A stretch of DNA of 64,000 bases, taken from contig JABACO010000018.1 in the NCBI GenBank assembly GCA_013339895.1, forward strand, positions 1,235,453-1,299,452, given 5' to 3'. Origin of the DNA: Ephydatia muelleri (taxonomy: Eukaryota > Porifera > Demospongiae > Spongillida > Spongillidae). The number at the start of each line of letters is the position of its first letter. Position 1 is the first letter of the stretch. The translations under genes and the position numbers were made by a program. The notes below the pieces were generated by a model, which saw only the letters and a program-made list of their open reading frames with translations, was not told where the DNA came from and ran no database searches. Of this stretch, positions 54,935 to 64,000 are shown piece after piece.

Positions 54935-55162
54935 AGGATCTAACGCATGTTTTTTCAAGATTTCAAATTCTTTGATATTCTAGAAGTCTGAAATATCCTC
55001 TACGCATTGCTTCTTACGCACTGAGAATCAGAGTATCTGTCAGGAGTTGTAAGGCTCCGAATTTATAATTAGCCATATACATTTCAACGCAAGTGTTATA
55101 TACATTTCAATGCCGGCGTCCTGGAATGCATGCGTTAGGTACCTTTTCGCGGAAACGATCCC
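54935..55162. mobile_element. relative of the 234 bp hAT-like MITE (copy 2)
   Basis: Shares TTTCAAGATTTCAAATTCTT, GCACTGAGAATC and the right end GGTACCTTTTCGCGGAAACGATCCC (first 20 shared as GGTACCTTTTCGCGGAAACG) with the element at 30,469, but has lost most of the left tip. Confidence 0.85.
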
Positions 55163-55673
55163 GTATGTTTATATGTACGTATGCAGGTGCAGGAGCTATA
55201 TTGTATTCAGTACTGAATTATTTTTGCACAGTCGATACGATCAAGATTTGATTAACACGTTGTTTGCAGTTTACAAGTGTTTAGTTGAATTTACCAGAAA
55301 GCCGCGTCAGTACTATAGTATGGAGAAATAGATAACATCTAGTGTGAGCGGTTTTATCATTTGGGAACGTGTGTTGGTTAAAAATCTAAAACCACATCAC
55401 ACAAATTTAAATTAAGTGCTAAACATTATTTTGGGAACTATATACAAATCATGCAATGTGGATTGTTTTGGAACTATCGACGTAATAATGTGCGAGGCAG
55501 ATGAGTACACATGCAGTAACTTGTGCGGTATATACTAAGAACCTTAGTGACTCAGTTGACTTTTCATGATATCAAATCAGAATTACCCTGTTGTATTGTG
55601 TATGCAAGTCAGTTAGCAGACATGCAACGTGCGGGGCATAGCATCGCGTGCATCGTATGCATTGTGATACAAT

Positions 55674-55870
55674 GGTATGGCTGGTTGGAGGTAGCAAATT
55701 TACTGAAGTGGCCGTTAGATGGCTGAATAACAATTTGGCATAGCACCCGACCGGGCCACTTTTTATACCTCCGCAGAATATAAGGTGACATCAGAACCAA
55801 CGCGAGAGTCCCAAGGAAACCACCTCCCGAAACAAATTAAGTCTAGGGTTCCCTCGTAGATAACGATCAA
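55674..55870 (-). promoter_or_regulatory. orphan copy of the secreted-gene promoter
   Basis: TATGGCTGGTTGGAGGTAGC through the TATAAAAAGTGG block (TATA at 55,759-55,767) matches the copy B promoter almost exactly, but the exon 1 start that should follow is replaced by unrelated sequence (ACAATGCATACGATGCACGC reading leftward). Confidence 0.75.
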
Positions 55871-57048
55871 TTAATTATCTGTCGCATTTTAAATATATAG
55901 CTACGAAAACTTTAAAGTTCGATTGATTACCAGAGAGCACAGCATCGCCAGTAGAGAGATTCTCGACAATATGTGTCTATATGTGAGGTATGATCCATGT
56001 ACATGCCGCATATATACTTTCCATGCCATGGCATTCCTCCAGTTGTTGAAAAAACAAAAAACAAAAATAATTTGTGTACTGTACACCGTGTTCAACTTCT
56101 CAGTTTCACAGGTTGTCTAGGCGATTCATGTCTGAGGTATACTGCAGGTGAGTCCATGGAGCGGTAGCTAGCAGGAGCATTAGGGAGGAAAGTCCTTAGA
56201 CCACAATTCCAAATAATAAATAAATAAACCCTGGCACGTATATCAAGACATCAGTGTTAGCAGATTTATGCATAGTGAAAGCCTTCACCATTTAGTGATT
56301 ATAAGTGAGGTTCAATAGCAACATTATATGGCATACCTGATCTGACAACAGGGAAGGAGTGAAATCCCTGAGCCATTATGGAGAATTGCAATGGATATAG
56401 CCTCCCAAATTGCATGCATGTCATTGATGCATGGTCAGCAGAAAATGACAGGCCATAGATTTGGCACAGCCATATCGCAATCAGTGTGCATCTCTGAACT
56501 CATCTATATACAGAGAGAAACGAAACTCTTCGATATAGAGGAAGTACAGATAGCCATGAGGATGCACCCTTTTTCCAGCTAAGTAACAATTGCTTAATCA
56601 ATTTCTCGGAATGCCACTTCAGAATAGATACATCTAGCGTCAAGTGGTTTATCATTTGGGAACATGTGTTGTCATGTTCCGTAAACAAATCTAAAACCAC
56701 ATCACACGGTTTTAATTAAGTACCAAACATTATTTTTGGAACTAGATTATTTTGGAACTAATTATGCGGTCAGAAAAATAATCACTGTGTGCGGGACCGT
56801 TGGGTATGCAGTAACGTAATACTTGTGTGACTGAACTACTATCTCAAAACGTTAGTAAGACACTAGTGGTCTAGATTTCATGATATCAAATCAGCATTAC
56901 CATGCAGTATACTTGTGCACAGAATTTGCAGGTCAGTGCAGATTCCAGATTGGCAATCTGCAATCTGCAATCACGTGCTTGTGTCTCACAGAAATCCACA
57001 TGTCATCGCAGGGCCGTAGGTTAAAGCCGAAATCCAGCATTGATTCGC

Positions 57049-58595
57049 AATGCGATACAGAGAATTAGCAAGGGTCATAGCCTAAACTCTGTCGCAAAGG
57101 CTGCTGGTATACCTGAAGCATCATTGAGCTAGGGGTTACAACTCAAAGCCAGAAATGATTGACCGCTCTTGATGCCTTGCAATTGAAATGCTCTGCCAAA
57201 GAGTTAGTAGAAGGAAGAGGTTGTTCTTTTAATGCAAAGAATGGTATTCCTAGTGACGAATGGTTTCAAGCTTTTATTGAACGGATGTCTTTGAAACATG
57301 GCATAAATTTAACACTCCGAACGCCTAATGTTTTGTCCCGCTTGTAAGCTGCAGCTGGTAATGAGGAAAACATCACCCATTATTATCAACTACTGCAGCT
57401 GATAGTGCATGACTATCACATCAATGTATCCAGTAACATAGGCAATCTCGATGAAACGTTCATACATTTTGATCTCAAAAGCAGAAAAGTGATTGCAGAA
57501 CGTAATGCAAAGTCAGTGCTTTCAAGCATTGTTGGAGAGCAACTTGAGCATATTACTGTTGTGGCATTTGTCACCACTAATAGTGAGTGCTTTCCTCCTT
57601 TGTTTATTTTCAAAGGCAGTGCTGGAATACCGCGAGCTATAGTAAAGAATGTGAAAGAATTTGATGGAAATGCTCAAGTATGTGTGACACCCAATGGCTG
57701 GATTGATGGCAATTCGTTTGTATAAGCTATGCGCATCTTTCTACATCAGCTGTGTGTAAGGTGACCATTTGAGCAACACGGATCGTTTCTGCTTTGTCTT
57801 GATGGTCACGGCAGCCACAAACAACTTGAGGTTGCTAAACTTTGTCATGAATACAAGGTCGAGTTGCTGGTCCTACCTCCCCACTGCAGTCATATAGTTC
57901 AGCCATTAGATTTGAGCTGTTTCAGTGACCAAAAGGCTTTCTCTGATGCTCTTAGTGCTTCTCAAGTAGTAATGCACAGTGATGTGCCATTGATAATTAA
58001 AAATGCTTGGCAAACTGCATTCAGTCTTGAAAACATAAAGGGAGCATTTAAGGCAGCTGGCATTCTCCTTTAACTGGTATTAGTGCAGTGCCAAAGGAAA
58101 AGCTTTCCCCTAATTTGGCAGTTAGAGCTGCAGCATGTGATCCAACTGCACACCTGACTTCATTTGGTGCATCAAGCACCCCAACACTTCCAGCAGTACT
58201 CTGTGCACCAAAAAGGCACTTAGATCTGCATAAGCATGGCCTTTCATGGGTGGAGAAGTTACAGATAGAAAACAGAGAGCTGAAACGAGCCCTGTGTGCC
58301 TTAAAGGTAGTGCATGGAACAACTCCATCCAGAACAAGTGGGAAAGAAGAATGCAACAGAACACCAACCAAGGAGAGCAGGAATCATTAGGGCAGCTGGT
58401 GCACAGCATGCAACAGCTGATGAATGGATCCGTATGATGGAAGAGGAAGAGGCACTACAGGAACAGAAGAAGCAAGAAGCTGAGCAAAGAGCGAAAGCTA
58501 GAGAAGAGCAAAAGGTACAAAGAGCTCAAGAGAGAAGTGCAAAACAACAGTGCACTGCTGTATTTAAGAGTGGAAAAAGAAAGGGCCAGCAATGA
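57049..58595 (+). pseudogene. pogo/Tigger-like (DDE_1) transposase remnant
   Basis: An N-terminal pipsqueak-type helix-turn-helix (NAIQRISKGHSLNSVAKAAG IPEASLS) is followed by EWFQAFIERMSLKHGINLTL, then the DDE_1 core. Visible motifs are IGNLDETFIHFD (first Asp), VVAFVTTNSECFPPLFIFKG, CLDGHGSHKQLEVAKLC (second Asp) and LPPHCSHIVQPLDLSCF (third Asp), with an SLENIKGAFKAAGI block. A Lys/Glu-rich tail with coiled-coil character follows (EEEEALQEQKKQEAEQRAKA). Stops at about 57,146, 57,345, 57,723 and 58,071 and frameshifts show it is inactive. It lies between duplicon units C and D. Confidence 0.88.
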
Positions 58596-59280
58596 ACAGC
58601 AATGTGCTTACCCAATGCTAATGCCCAACTGATTCTTTTGCAAGCGCCATAGTGAAGTTGTGCCAGATCTAGATGTACCTAACATTTCCTTGGCTGATAA
58701 AGAGGATGATACAATTGAGGGTCCTACTGGTCTATACACTGTTGACTGCTTACATGTATCTATGTATCTATATAATTATGTATATGCACATCTATATAAA
58801 TTTATGTACATGTATCTATGTATCTATCTATGTATCTATCTATGCATCTATCTTACATTTATCTTTCCTACTATACCGTATAATCAATGAATTTTGCGCT
58901 GTTGTTACAGATGTAGCCATAGATCTATCCTGTCAAAGCTGTTTGTAAACAGCTGATGAATTATGCGTGTTTCGTCACAATAAGCGGACTAGACCCCCAC
59001 TCGGCAAAACTTCCATATTTTGTTTCTAAGAAAATAACTTCTCTCTTTTATAGCTACTCACAGAACGGTAAGTAATACGGGGTCATTCCTGGTTGAAAAA
59101 AAAAAGGCATCATGTAAGCCCGTGCGGATACATGTGGACATAGGTAGAAATTCGTCTTAATTAGCGGGAGCACTCTAACATGACGGCCAATTGTTTGAGA
59201 ATATATAATCGACTTCGCACGGTATCCGGATCCATTACAAGCAGAGCTGCGGGCCATGCGTATATGGGCGTGCAGTGATT

Positions 59281-59349
59281 TATGTTAAGGTTATGAAGAA
59301 GGTGCAGAGAAGCGGGGTTGCGAAGGCTGAGAATGAGCGACTTCTGAGT
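59281..59349 (+). pseudogene. captured fragment of PDI exon 11 (second copy)
   Basis: TATGTTAAGGTTATGAAGAA, GGTGCAGAGAAGCGGGG and GAATGAGCGACTT are clearly derived from PDI exon 11, with deletions of 1-4 bases. The fragment sits in a repeat whose third copy (47,888-47,998) lacks it. Confidence 0.85.
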
Positions 59350-59389
59350 CATACATACGAACTGCATATAGTGCGTTAATGAATTTAAG

Positions 59390-59935
59390 TAGCTGTTTTT
59401 TTTAGAACTGACCGTGCATAACAATTGACACCGACACCTTGCTCTTGACGGGGTTTTTTTCTTTGTGATAATGATCTGTCGCATAAATGTTTGAGCTGCG
59501 GAGGTGTCGCTGTGTACATGCAAGCCCTCGAAGTAGAAGGGAAATGTTTGCATGAATTCTGCAAAATGTTATAGTTTCCTTTATTTTTTTGGCTTTACCA
59601 GTTGATTCAGCTGTACGCACTGTGCAAATACATGCACGTACTGGTAGGAGTGCATCTATATCAGCTAGTAGTGTTTTCCTTGACCCATGTTTGAGCTGCG
59701 GAGGTGTCACTGTGTACATGCAAGCCCTCGAATAGAAGGGAAATGTTTGCATGAATTCTGCAATTTTTTCTTTTTGCTTTATCAGTTGATTCAGCCAGAG
59801 ATGATTTAGCTGCATGTACGCACTGTGCAAATACATGTACTGGTAGGAGTGCATATATATCAGCTAGTATAGTGTTTTCCTTGACCCATGTCATTGCATG
59901 CAAGCAGCTCCACAGATACTGATTCTTCACAAGTA
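59390..59935. repeat. repeat family GAGCTGCGGAGGTGTCRCTG
   Basis: A block containing GAGCTGCGGAGGTGTCGCTG, TGTACATGCAAGCCCTCGAA and GGGAAATGTTTGCATGAATT occurs twice in tandem here (about 59,491 and 59,692) and inverted at 52,120-52,195. Related, degenerate sequence flanks the TG tract at 42,050 and 42,680-42,900. Confidence 0.8.
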
Positions 59936-60802
59936 TTACGTTATCTGTCCCGCGGCCGCACATTGATCATTTTTCTGACCGCATAATTAGTTCCAAAAGT
60001 AATCTAGTTCCAAAAATAATGTTTGGTACTTAATTTAAAACCGTGTGATGTGGTTTTAGATTTGTTTACGAAACATGACAACACACGTTCCCTAATGATA
60101 AACCACTTGACGCTAGATGTATCTATTCTGAAGTGGCATTCCGAGAAATTGAATAAGCAATTGTTACTTGAACTGCGCGGGATGTTAGATCCTAACGACT
60201 ATGCAGAAATAATTCAGCCCTGCGTAATATAGGCGTGTACCATCGTTGATGCTCAAAATGCCATTGCTGATTCCATGCAACTATGATAAACTCTCTTTCA
60301 AGCTGTAACGACAGGTTGATCTTAGATGGGAAAAGGTTGCATCCTCATGGCTATCTGTACTTCCTCTAGAAGAGTTTCGTTTCCCTCTGCATAAGGGTGA
60401 GTTCAGAGACCTGTCTGCCGAAAAGCATAATTGCATGGATTCTGCAAAAATGTTAAAGTTTCCTTTTTTGCTTTACCAGATAATTCAGTCAGGGATGATG
60501 CACTGTTCAAATACATGCCATGCATGCATCCATATAGGCTAGCGGTGTATGCAGCTCCACAGATACTGATTCCTAGTATTTAGCTGTATTGTTACATTCT
60601 ACTCCAGAGTCGAGGGTCGCATAACTGATAAGGCACAGCTGCTGCGTATATAGGGATCATTTCTCATAATTGACCATAATTTTGTATGAATAAATTAAAA
60701 TAAATAAATACAAGCAGGATATGAATAGAATCATGTATTCGTGGAGGAACCTATAACCCCTACATAGTTTTGTTGCATGTGTTCCGTTGAAGAGTTGGAG
60801 CG

Positions 60803-61894
60803 TCATATCGTAAAGTCTGCAAACAGTGCATGCAAGCCCAGCCACACTTCGTAGACGTTCTTGACCTCGTCCCTGTCACTCGTCACGACCCCTAAGCATC
60901 GGCACAGCTCCGATTCAGAGTCACTGTTTGTCTGCATAGAAAGAACCGAGATCTATATCAGTAGAGCCTATATAGTGACTTTGTACGGGGCTTTATACCT
61001 GGTACTCGATTTGAAGTTGGATGTAAGATTGGGTTCTATCGTTGGTCTGAAGCTGAGGCTGTGCGCTTGTACTTGTTTCTGCCCCGGACTGCCCAGTAGG
61101 CTGGGCTGTACCGTTATTCAAAACAGGAGACTCTGTGTTATTGTTTGGAAGGCGGAGCTCAGCTGTTTGAGCCAACGATGCATTGAGCTACAAATAAGTA
61201 GTACAGAATGAGATGAATGGTATAGCTTCATTTTAAAACTTAAACTGCATGTAAAGAAATGATTTCCGTGCATCCGCTACATTGTAGCTACCTACCAGAA
61301 TCGACAGCCCAGCAGTAATGTCTTCGAGCTGCTGGAAGACCTGCTCCAGACAAACTACGAAGTTGCCGTTGTGATAATGTGTATCGTAGTCGATGCTATT
61401 GTTGAGCAGACGGGTTAAGTTGATCAAAAGGTAGTAGTCTATGGTGAGTCTTTCCGTTACCTTCACGAAATATATGGATGAGTACTTTCCACATTCATGC
61501 ATAAAAATGTGGATCACGCATGGAAAGAAGAACTACGAGACCTACATTCAAGCCACTGTCGAGGCTTCTTACCACCGCACTATTGCAAGGATGGTGATAA
61601 GGGTTGCTGATTTTAAAGGTTTCCTGTGGGAACACAAATGCCAGTCAAACAACGCTATCATGCAAACATTACACAGAAATGCGCATGACATACATAGAGC
61701 TGTTCCATTAGAGCTCCAATTGCTTGGAGCAGAGAAGCGGTCACTCTTTTGATCTCACTGATGCCCGCTGCATTAAATGCAGTGATGGGGGCCATTGGTG
61801 AATTGTTGAGGATACCGGCGCACTTGGTGTCCTTGAGGACAGGGGCTGCACTGATGGATGAGAGGACTAGTGCCAGCAGTGCTAAATGTTCCAT
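60803..61894 (-). CDS. novel secreted helical protein, copy D (intact)
   Basis: Five exons: 61894-61694, 61623-61573, 61460-61296, 61187-60999, 60931-60803; 244 aa. Relative to B and C it starts at what is their third codon (MEHLALLALVLSS); the upstream Met frame is closed by TGA. It has R-to-H in the signal peptide and one extra codon in the exon 4 linker. The exon 3 acceptor is AAG instead of CAG/TAG, which may weaken splicing. Otherwise it encodes the same helices and Cys. Inverted arms lie at about 59,935-60,425 and 63,690 to beyond the window end. Unit D repeats unit C at a spacing of about 7.23 kb. Confidence 0.68.
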
Positions 61895-61992
61895 TCATAT
61901 TATGTGCAGAGCTCAATGCAGGTATATATGGCTGGTTGGAGGTAGCAAATTTACTGTAGATAGCTAAATGGCATTTGCAACCGTCCTGGCCA

Positions 61993-62001
61993 CTTTTTAT
62001 A
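61993..62001 (-). promoter_or_regulatory. TATA box of copy D
   Basis: TATAAAAAG on the minus strand about 100 bp upstream of the ATG, in a block identical in arrangement to copy C, including the downstream TGACGTCA-like site. Confidence 0.7.
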
Positions 62002-62174
62002 ATAAAAGATGACGTCAGAACCATCACGATTGTATGAGTCCCAAGGGAACCACCTCCCAAAACATTAATAAAGTAGATAACGATCAACAAATTATCATGT
62101 TAAGTTCGATTGATTACCTGAGAGCCCAGCATCACAGATAGAGAAGTACTCTCTATAGAATCCGACAATATGTA

Positions 62175-62399
62175 GGATCTAACGCATGTTTTTTCAAGAT
62201 TTCAAATTCTTTGATATTCTAGAAGTCTGAAATATCCTCTACACATTGCTTCTTACGCACTGAGAATCGGAGTATCTGTCAGGAGTTGTAAGGCTCCGAA
62301 TTTATAATTAGCCATACATTTCAACGCATACGTTATATACATTTCAATGCCGGCGTCCTGGAATGCATGCGTTAGGTACCTTTTCGCGGAAACGATCCC
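62175..62399. mobile_element. relative of the 234 bp hAT-like MITE (copy 3)
   Basis: Nearly identical to 54,935-55,162 at the equivalent place of the duplicated unit, so it was duplicated with the unit rather than inserted again. Confidence 0.85.
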
Positions 62400-62910
62400 G
62401 TATGTTTATATGTACGTATGCAGGTGCAGGAGCTATATTGTATTCAGTACTGAATTATTTTTGCACAGTCGATACGATCAAGATTTGATTAACACGTTGT
62501 TTGCAGTTTACAAGTGCTTAGTTGAATTTACCAGAAAGCCGCGTCAGTACTAGTATGGAGAAACAGATAACATCTAGTGTGAGCGGTTTTATCATTTGGG
62601 AACGTGTGTTGGTTAAAAATCTAAAACCACATCACACAAATTTAAATTAAGTGCTAAACATTATTTTTGGAACTATATACAAATCATGCAATGTGGATTA
62701 TTTTGGAACTATCGACGTAATAATGTGCGAGGGCAGATGAGTACACATGCAGTAACTTGTGCGGTATATACTAAGAACCTTAGTGACTCAGTTGACTTTT
62801 CATGATATCAAATCAGAATTACCCTGCTGTATTGTGTATGCAAGTCAGTTAGCAGACATGCAACGTACGGGGCATAGCATCGCGTGCATCGTATGCATTG
62901 TGATACAATG

Positions 62911-63110
62911 GTATGGCTGGTTGGAGGTAGCAAATTTACTGAAGTGGCCGTTAGATGGCTGAATAACAATTTGGCATAGCACCCGACCGGGCCACTTTTT
63001 ATACCTCCGCAGAATATAAGGTGACATCAGAACCAACGCGAGAGTCCCAAGGGAACCACCTCCCGAAACAAATTAAGTCTAGGGTTCCCTCGTAGATAAC
63101 GATCAATTAA
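62911..63110 (-). promoter_or_regulatory. second orphan promoter copy
   Basis: Equivalent of 55,674-55,870 in the next duplicated unit. The TATAAAAAGTGG block is conserved, and no exon 1 follows. Confidence 0.75.
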
Positions 63111-63689
63111 TTATCTGTCGCATTTTAAATATATAGCTACGAAAACTTTAAAGTTCGATTGATTACCAGTAAGCACAGCATCGCCAGTAGAGAGATTCTC
63201 GACTATATGTGAGGTATGATGCATGTACATGCCGCATATATACTTTCCATGCCATGGCATTCCTCCAGTTGTTGAAAAAAACAAAAAACAAAAATAACTT
63301 GTGTACTGTACACCGTGTTCAACTTCTCAGTTTCACAGGTTGTCTAGGCGATTCATGTCTGAGGTATACTGCAGGTGAGTCCATGGAGCGGTAGCTAGCA
63401 GGAGCATTAGGGAGGAAAGTCCTTAGACCACAATTCCAAATAATAAATAAATAAACCCTGGCACGTATATCAAGACATCAGTGTTAGCAGATTTATGCAT
63501 AGTGAAAGCCTTCACCATGTAGTGATTGTAAGTGAGGTTCAATAGCAACGTTATATGGCATACCTGATCTGACAACAGGGAAGGAGTGAAATCCCTGAGC
63601 CATTATGGAGAATTGCAATGGATATAGCCTCCCAAATTGCATGCATGTCATTGATGCATGGTCAGCAGAAAATGACAGACCATAGATTT

Positions 63690-64000
63690 GGCACAGCCAT
63701 ATCGCAATCAGTGTGCATCTCTGAACTCATCCTTATACAGAGAGAAACGAAACTCTTCGATATAGAGGAAGTACAGATAGCCATGAGGATGCACCCTTTT
63801 TCCAGCTAAGTAACAATTGCTTATTCGATTTCTCGGAATGCCACTTCAGAATAGATACATCTAGCGTCAAGTGGTTTATCATTTGGGAACGTGTGTTGTC
63901 ATGTTCCGTAAACAAATCTAAAACCACATCACACGGTTTTAATTAAGTACCAAACATTATTATTGGAACTAGATTATTTTGGAACTAATTATGCGGTCAG
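63690..64000. repeat. right inverted-repeat arm around copy D, cut by window end
   Basis: Reverse complement of the left arm at about 59,960-60,410 (landmarks TAACAATTGCTTATTCGATT, CTAAAACCACATCACACGGT, ACTAATTATGCGGTCAG). It continues past the window. Confidence 0.8.

Noticed and set aside
1..64000. tRNA, rRNA, riboswitch or prokaryotic features
   Set aside because: None recognised on reading both strands. The genes are spliced and eukaryotic, so Shine-Dalgarno sites and operons do not apply.

Overview
This is a eukaryotic, animal-type genomic window. It is intron-dense, with GT-AG introns, TATA boxes, several conserved animal housekeeping genes, and very heavy microsatellite, minisatellite and transposon content. 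Gene content and architecture fit an early-branching invertebrate. A sponge is my best guess, but that is inference and no single sequence here proves it. There is no rRNA, tRNA, CRISPR array or prokaryotic operon that I can support.

Layout. (1) 1-2,700: minisatellites and non-coding DNA. (2) 2,731-3,302 (-): N-terminal MSP-domain exons of a VAP-type ER membrane contact protein, head-to-head with (3) 3,636-21,666 (+), a ~26-exon TRAPPC8 gene whose introns are packed with tandem arrays. (4) 22,131-31,469 (-): three CHMP4 (ESCRT-III Snf7) copies. Two are full length, and a middle one has lost exons 3-5. A 4.7 kb insertion between two copies holds a decayed retroelement gag-like gene, and inside that sits a giant foldback DNA transposon. 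(5) 31,623-34,383 (+): SIRT5-type sirtuin, head-to-head with CHMP4. (6) 34,920-39,324 (+): a two-thioredoxin-domain protein disulfide isomerase with a C-terminal ERp29-like domain. (7) 39,325-43,100: intergenic DNA with hAT-like MITEs. (8) 43,100-64,000: segmentally duplicated DNA carrying four copies (three intact, one broken) of an unrecognised secreted-protein gene. The intact copies each lie between inverted-repeat arms. Pogo-like transposase debris, MITEs and captured host exon fragments are mixed in.

Most interesting points. First, in TRAPPC8 two 42-bp minisatellites each consist of a splice acceptor plus the first codons of the following exon. They stay in frame with that exon, so every unit is a potential in-frame alternative 3' splice site. 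Other arrays amplify splice donors (about 52 copies of a 40-bp donor unit at 13,876-15,960; PDI intron 5). Second, the secreted protein family (about 245 aa; signal peptide, predicted helices, N-glycosylation sites, conserved Cys) has a layout reminiscent of helical cytokines, and its genes appear to have been multiplied inside inverted-repeat cassettes. Third, the foldback element has 1.3 kb arms that end in arrays of the palindrome ACGACGTCGT and carries a split DDE integrase-type transposase. Paralogous copies inside the window provide clean empty sites for several insertions.

The housekeeping genes share themes (membrane trafficking and ER: VAP, TRAPPC8, CHMP4, PDI), but there is no evidence that they form a functional cluster. 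The adjacency probably reflects compact gene spacing with shared bidirectional promoters.
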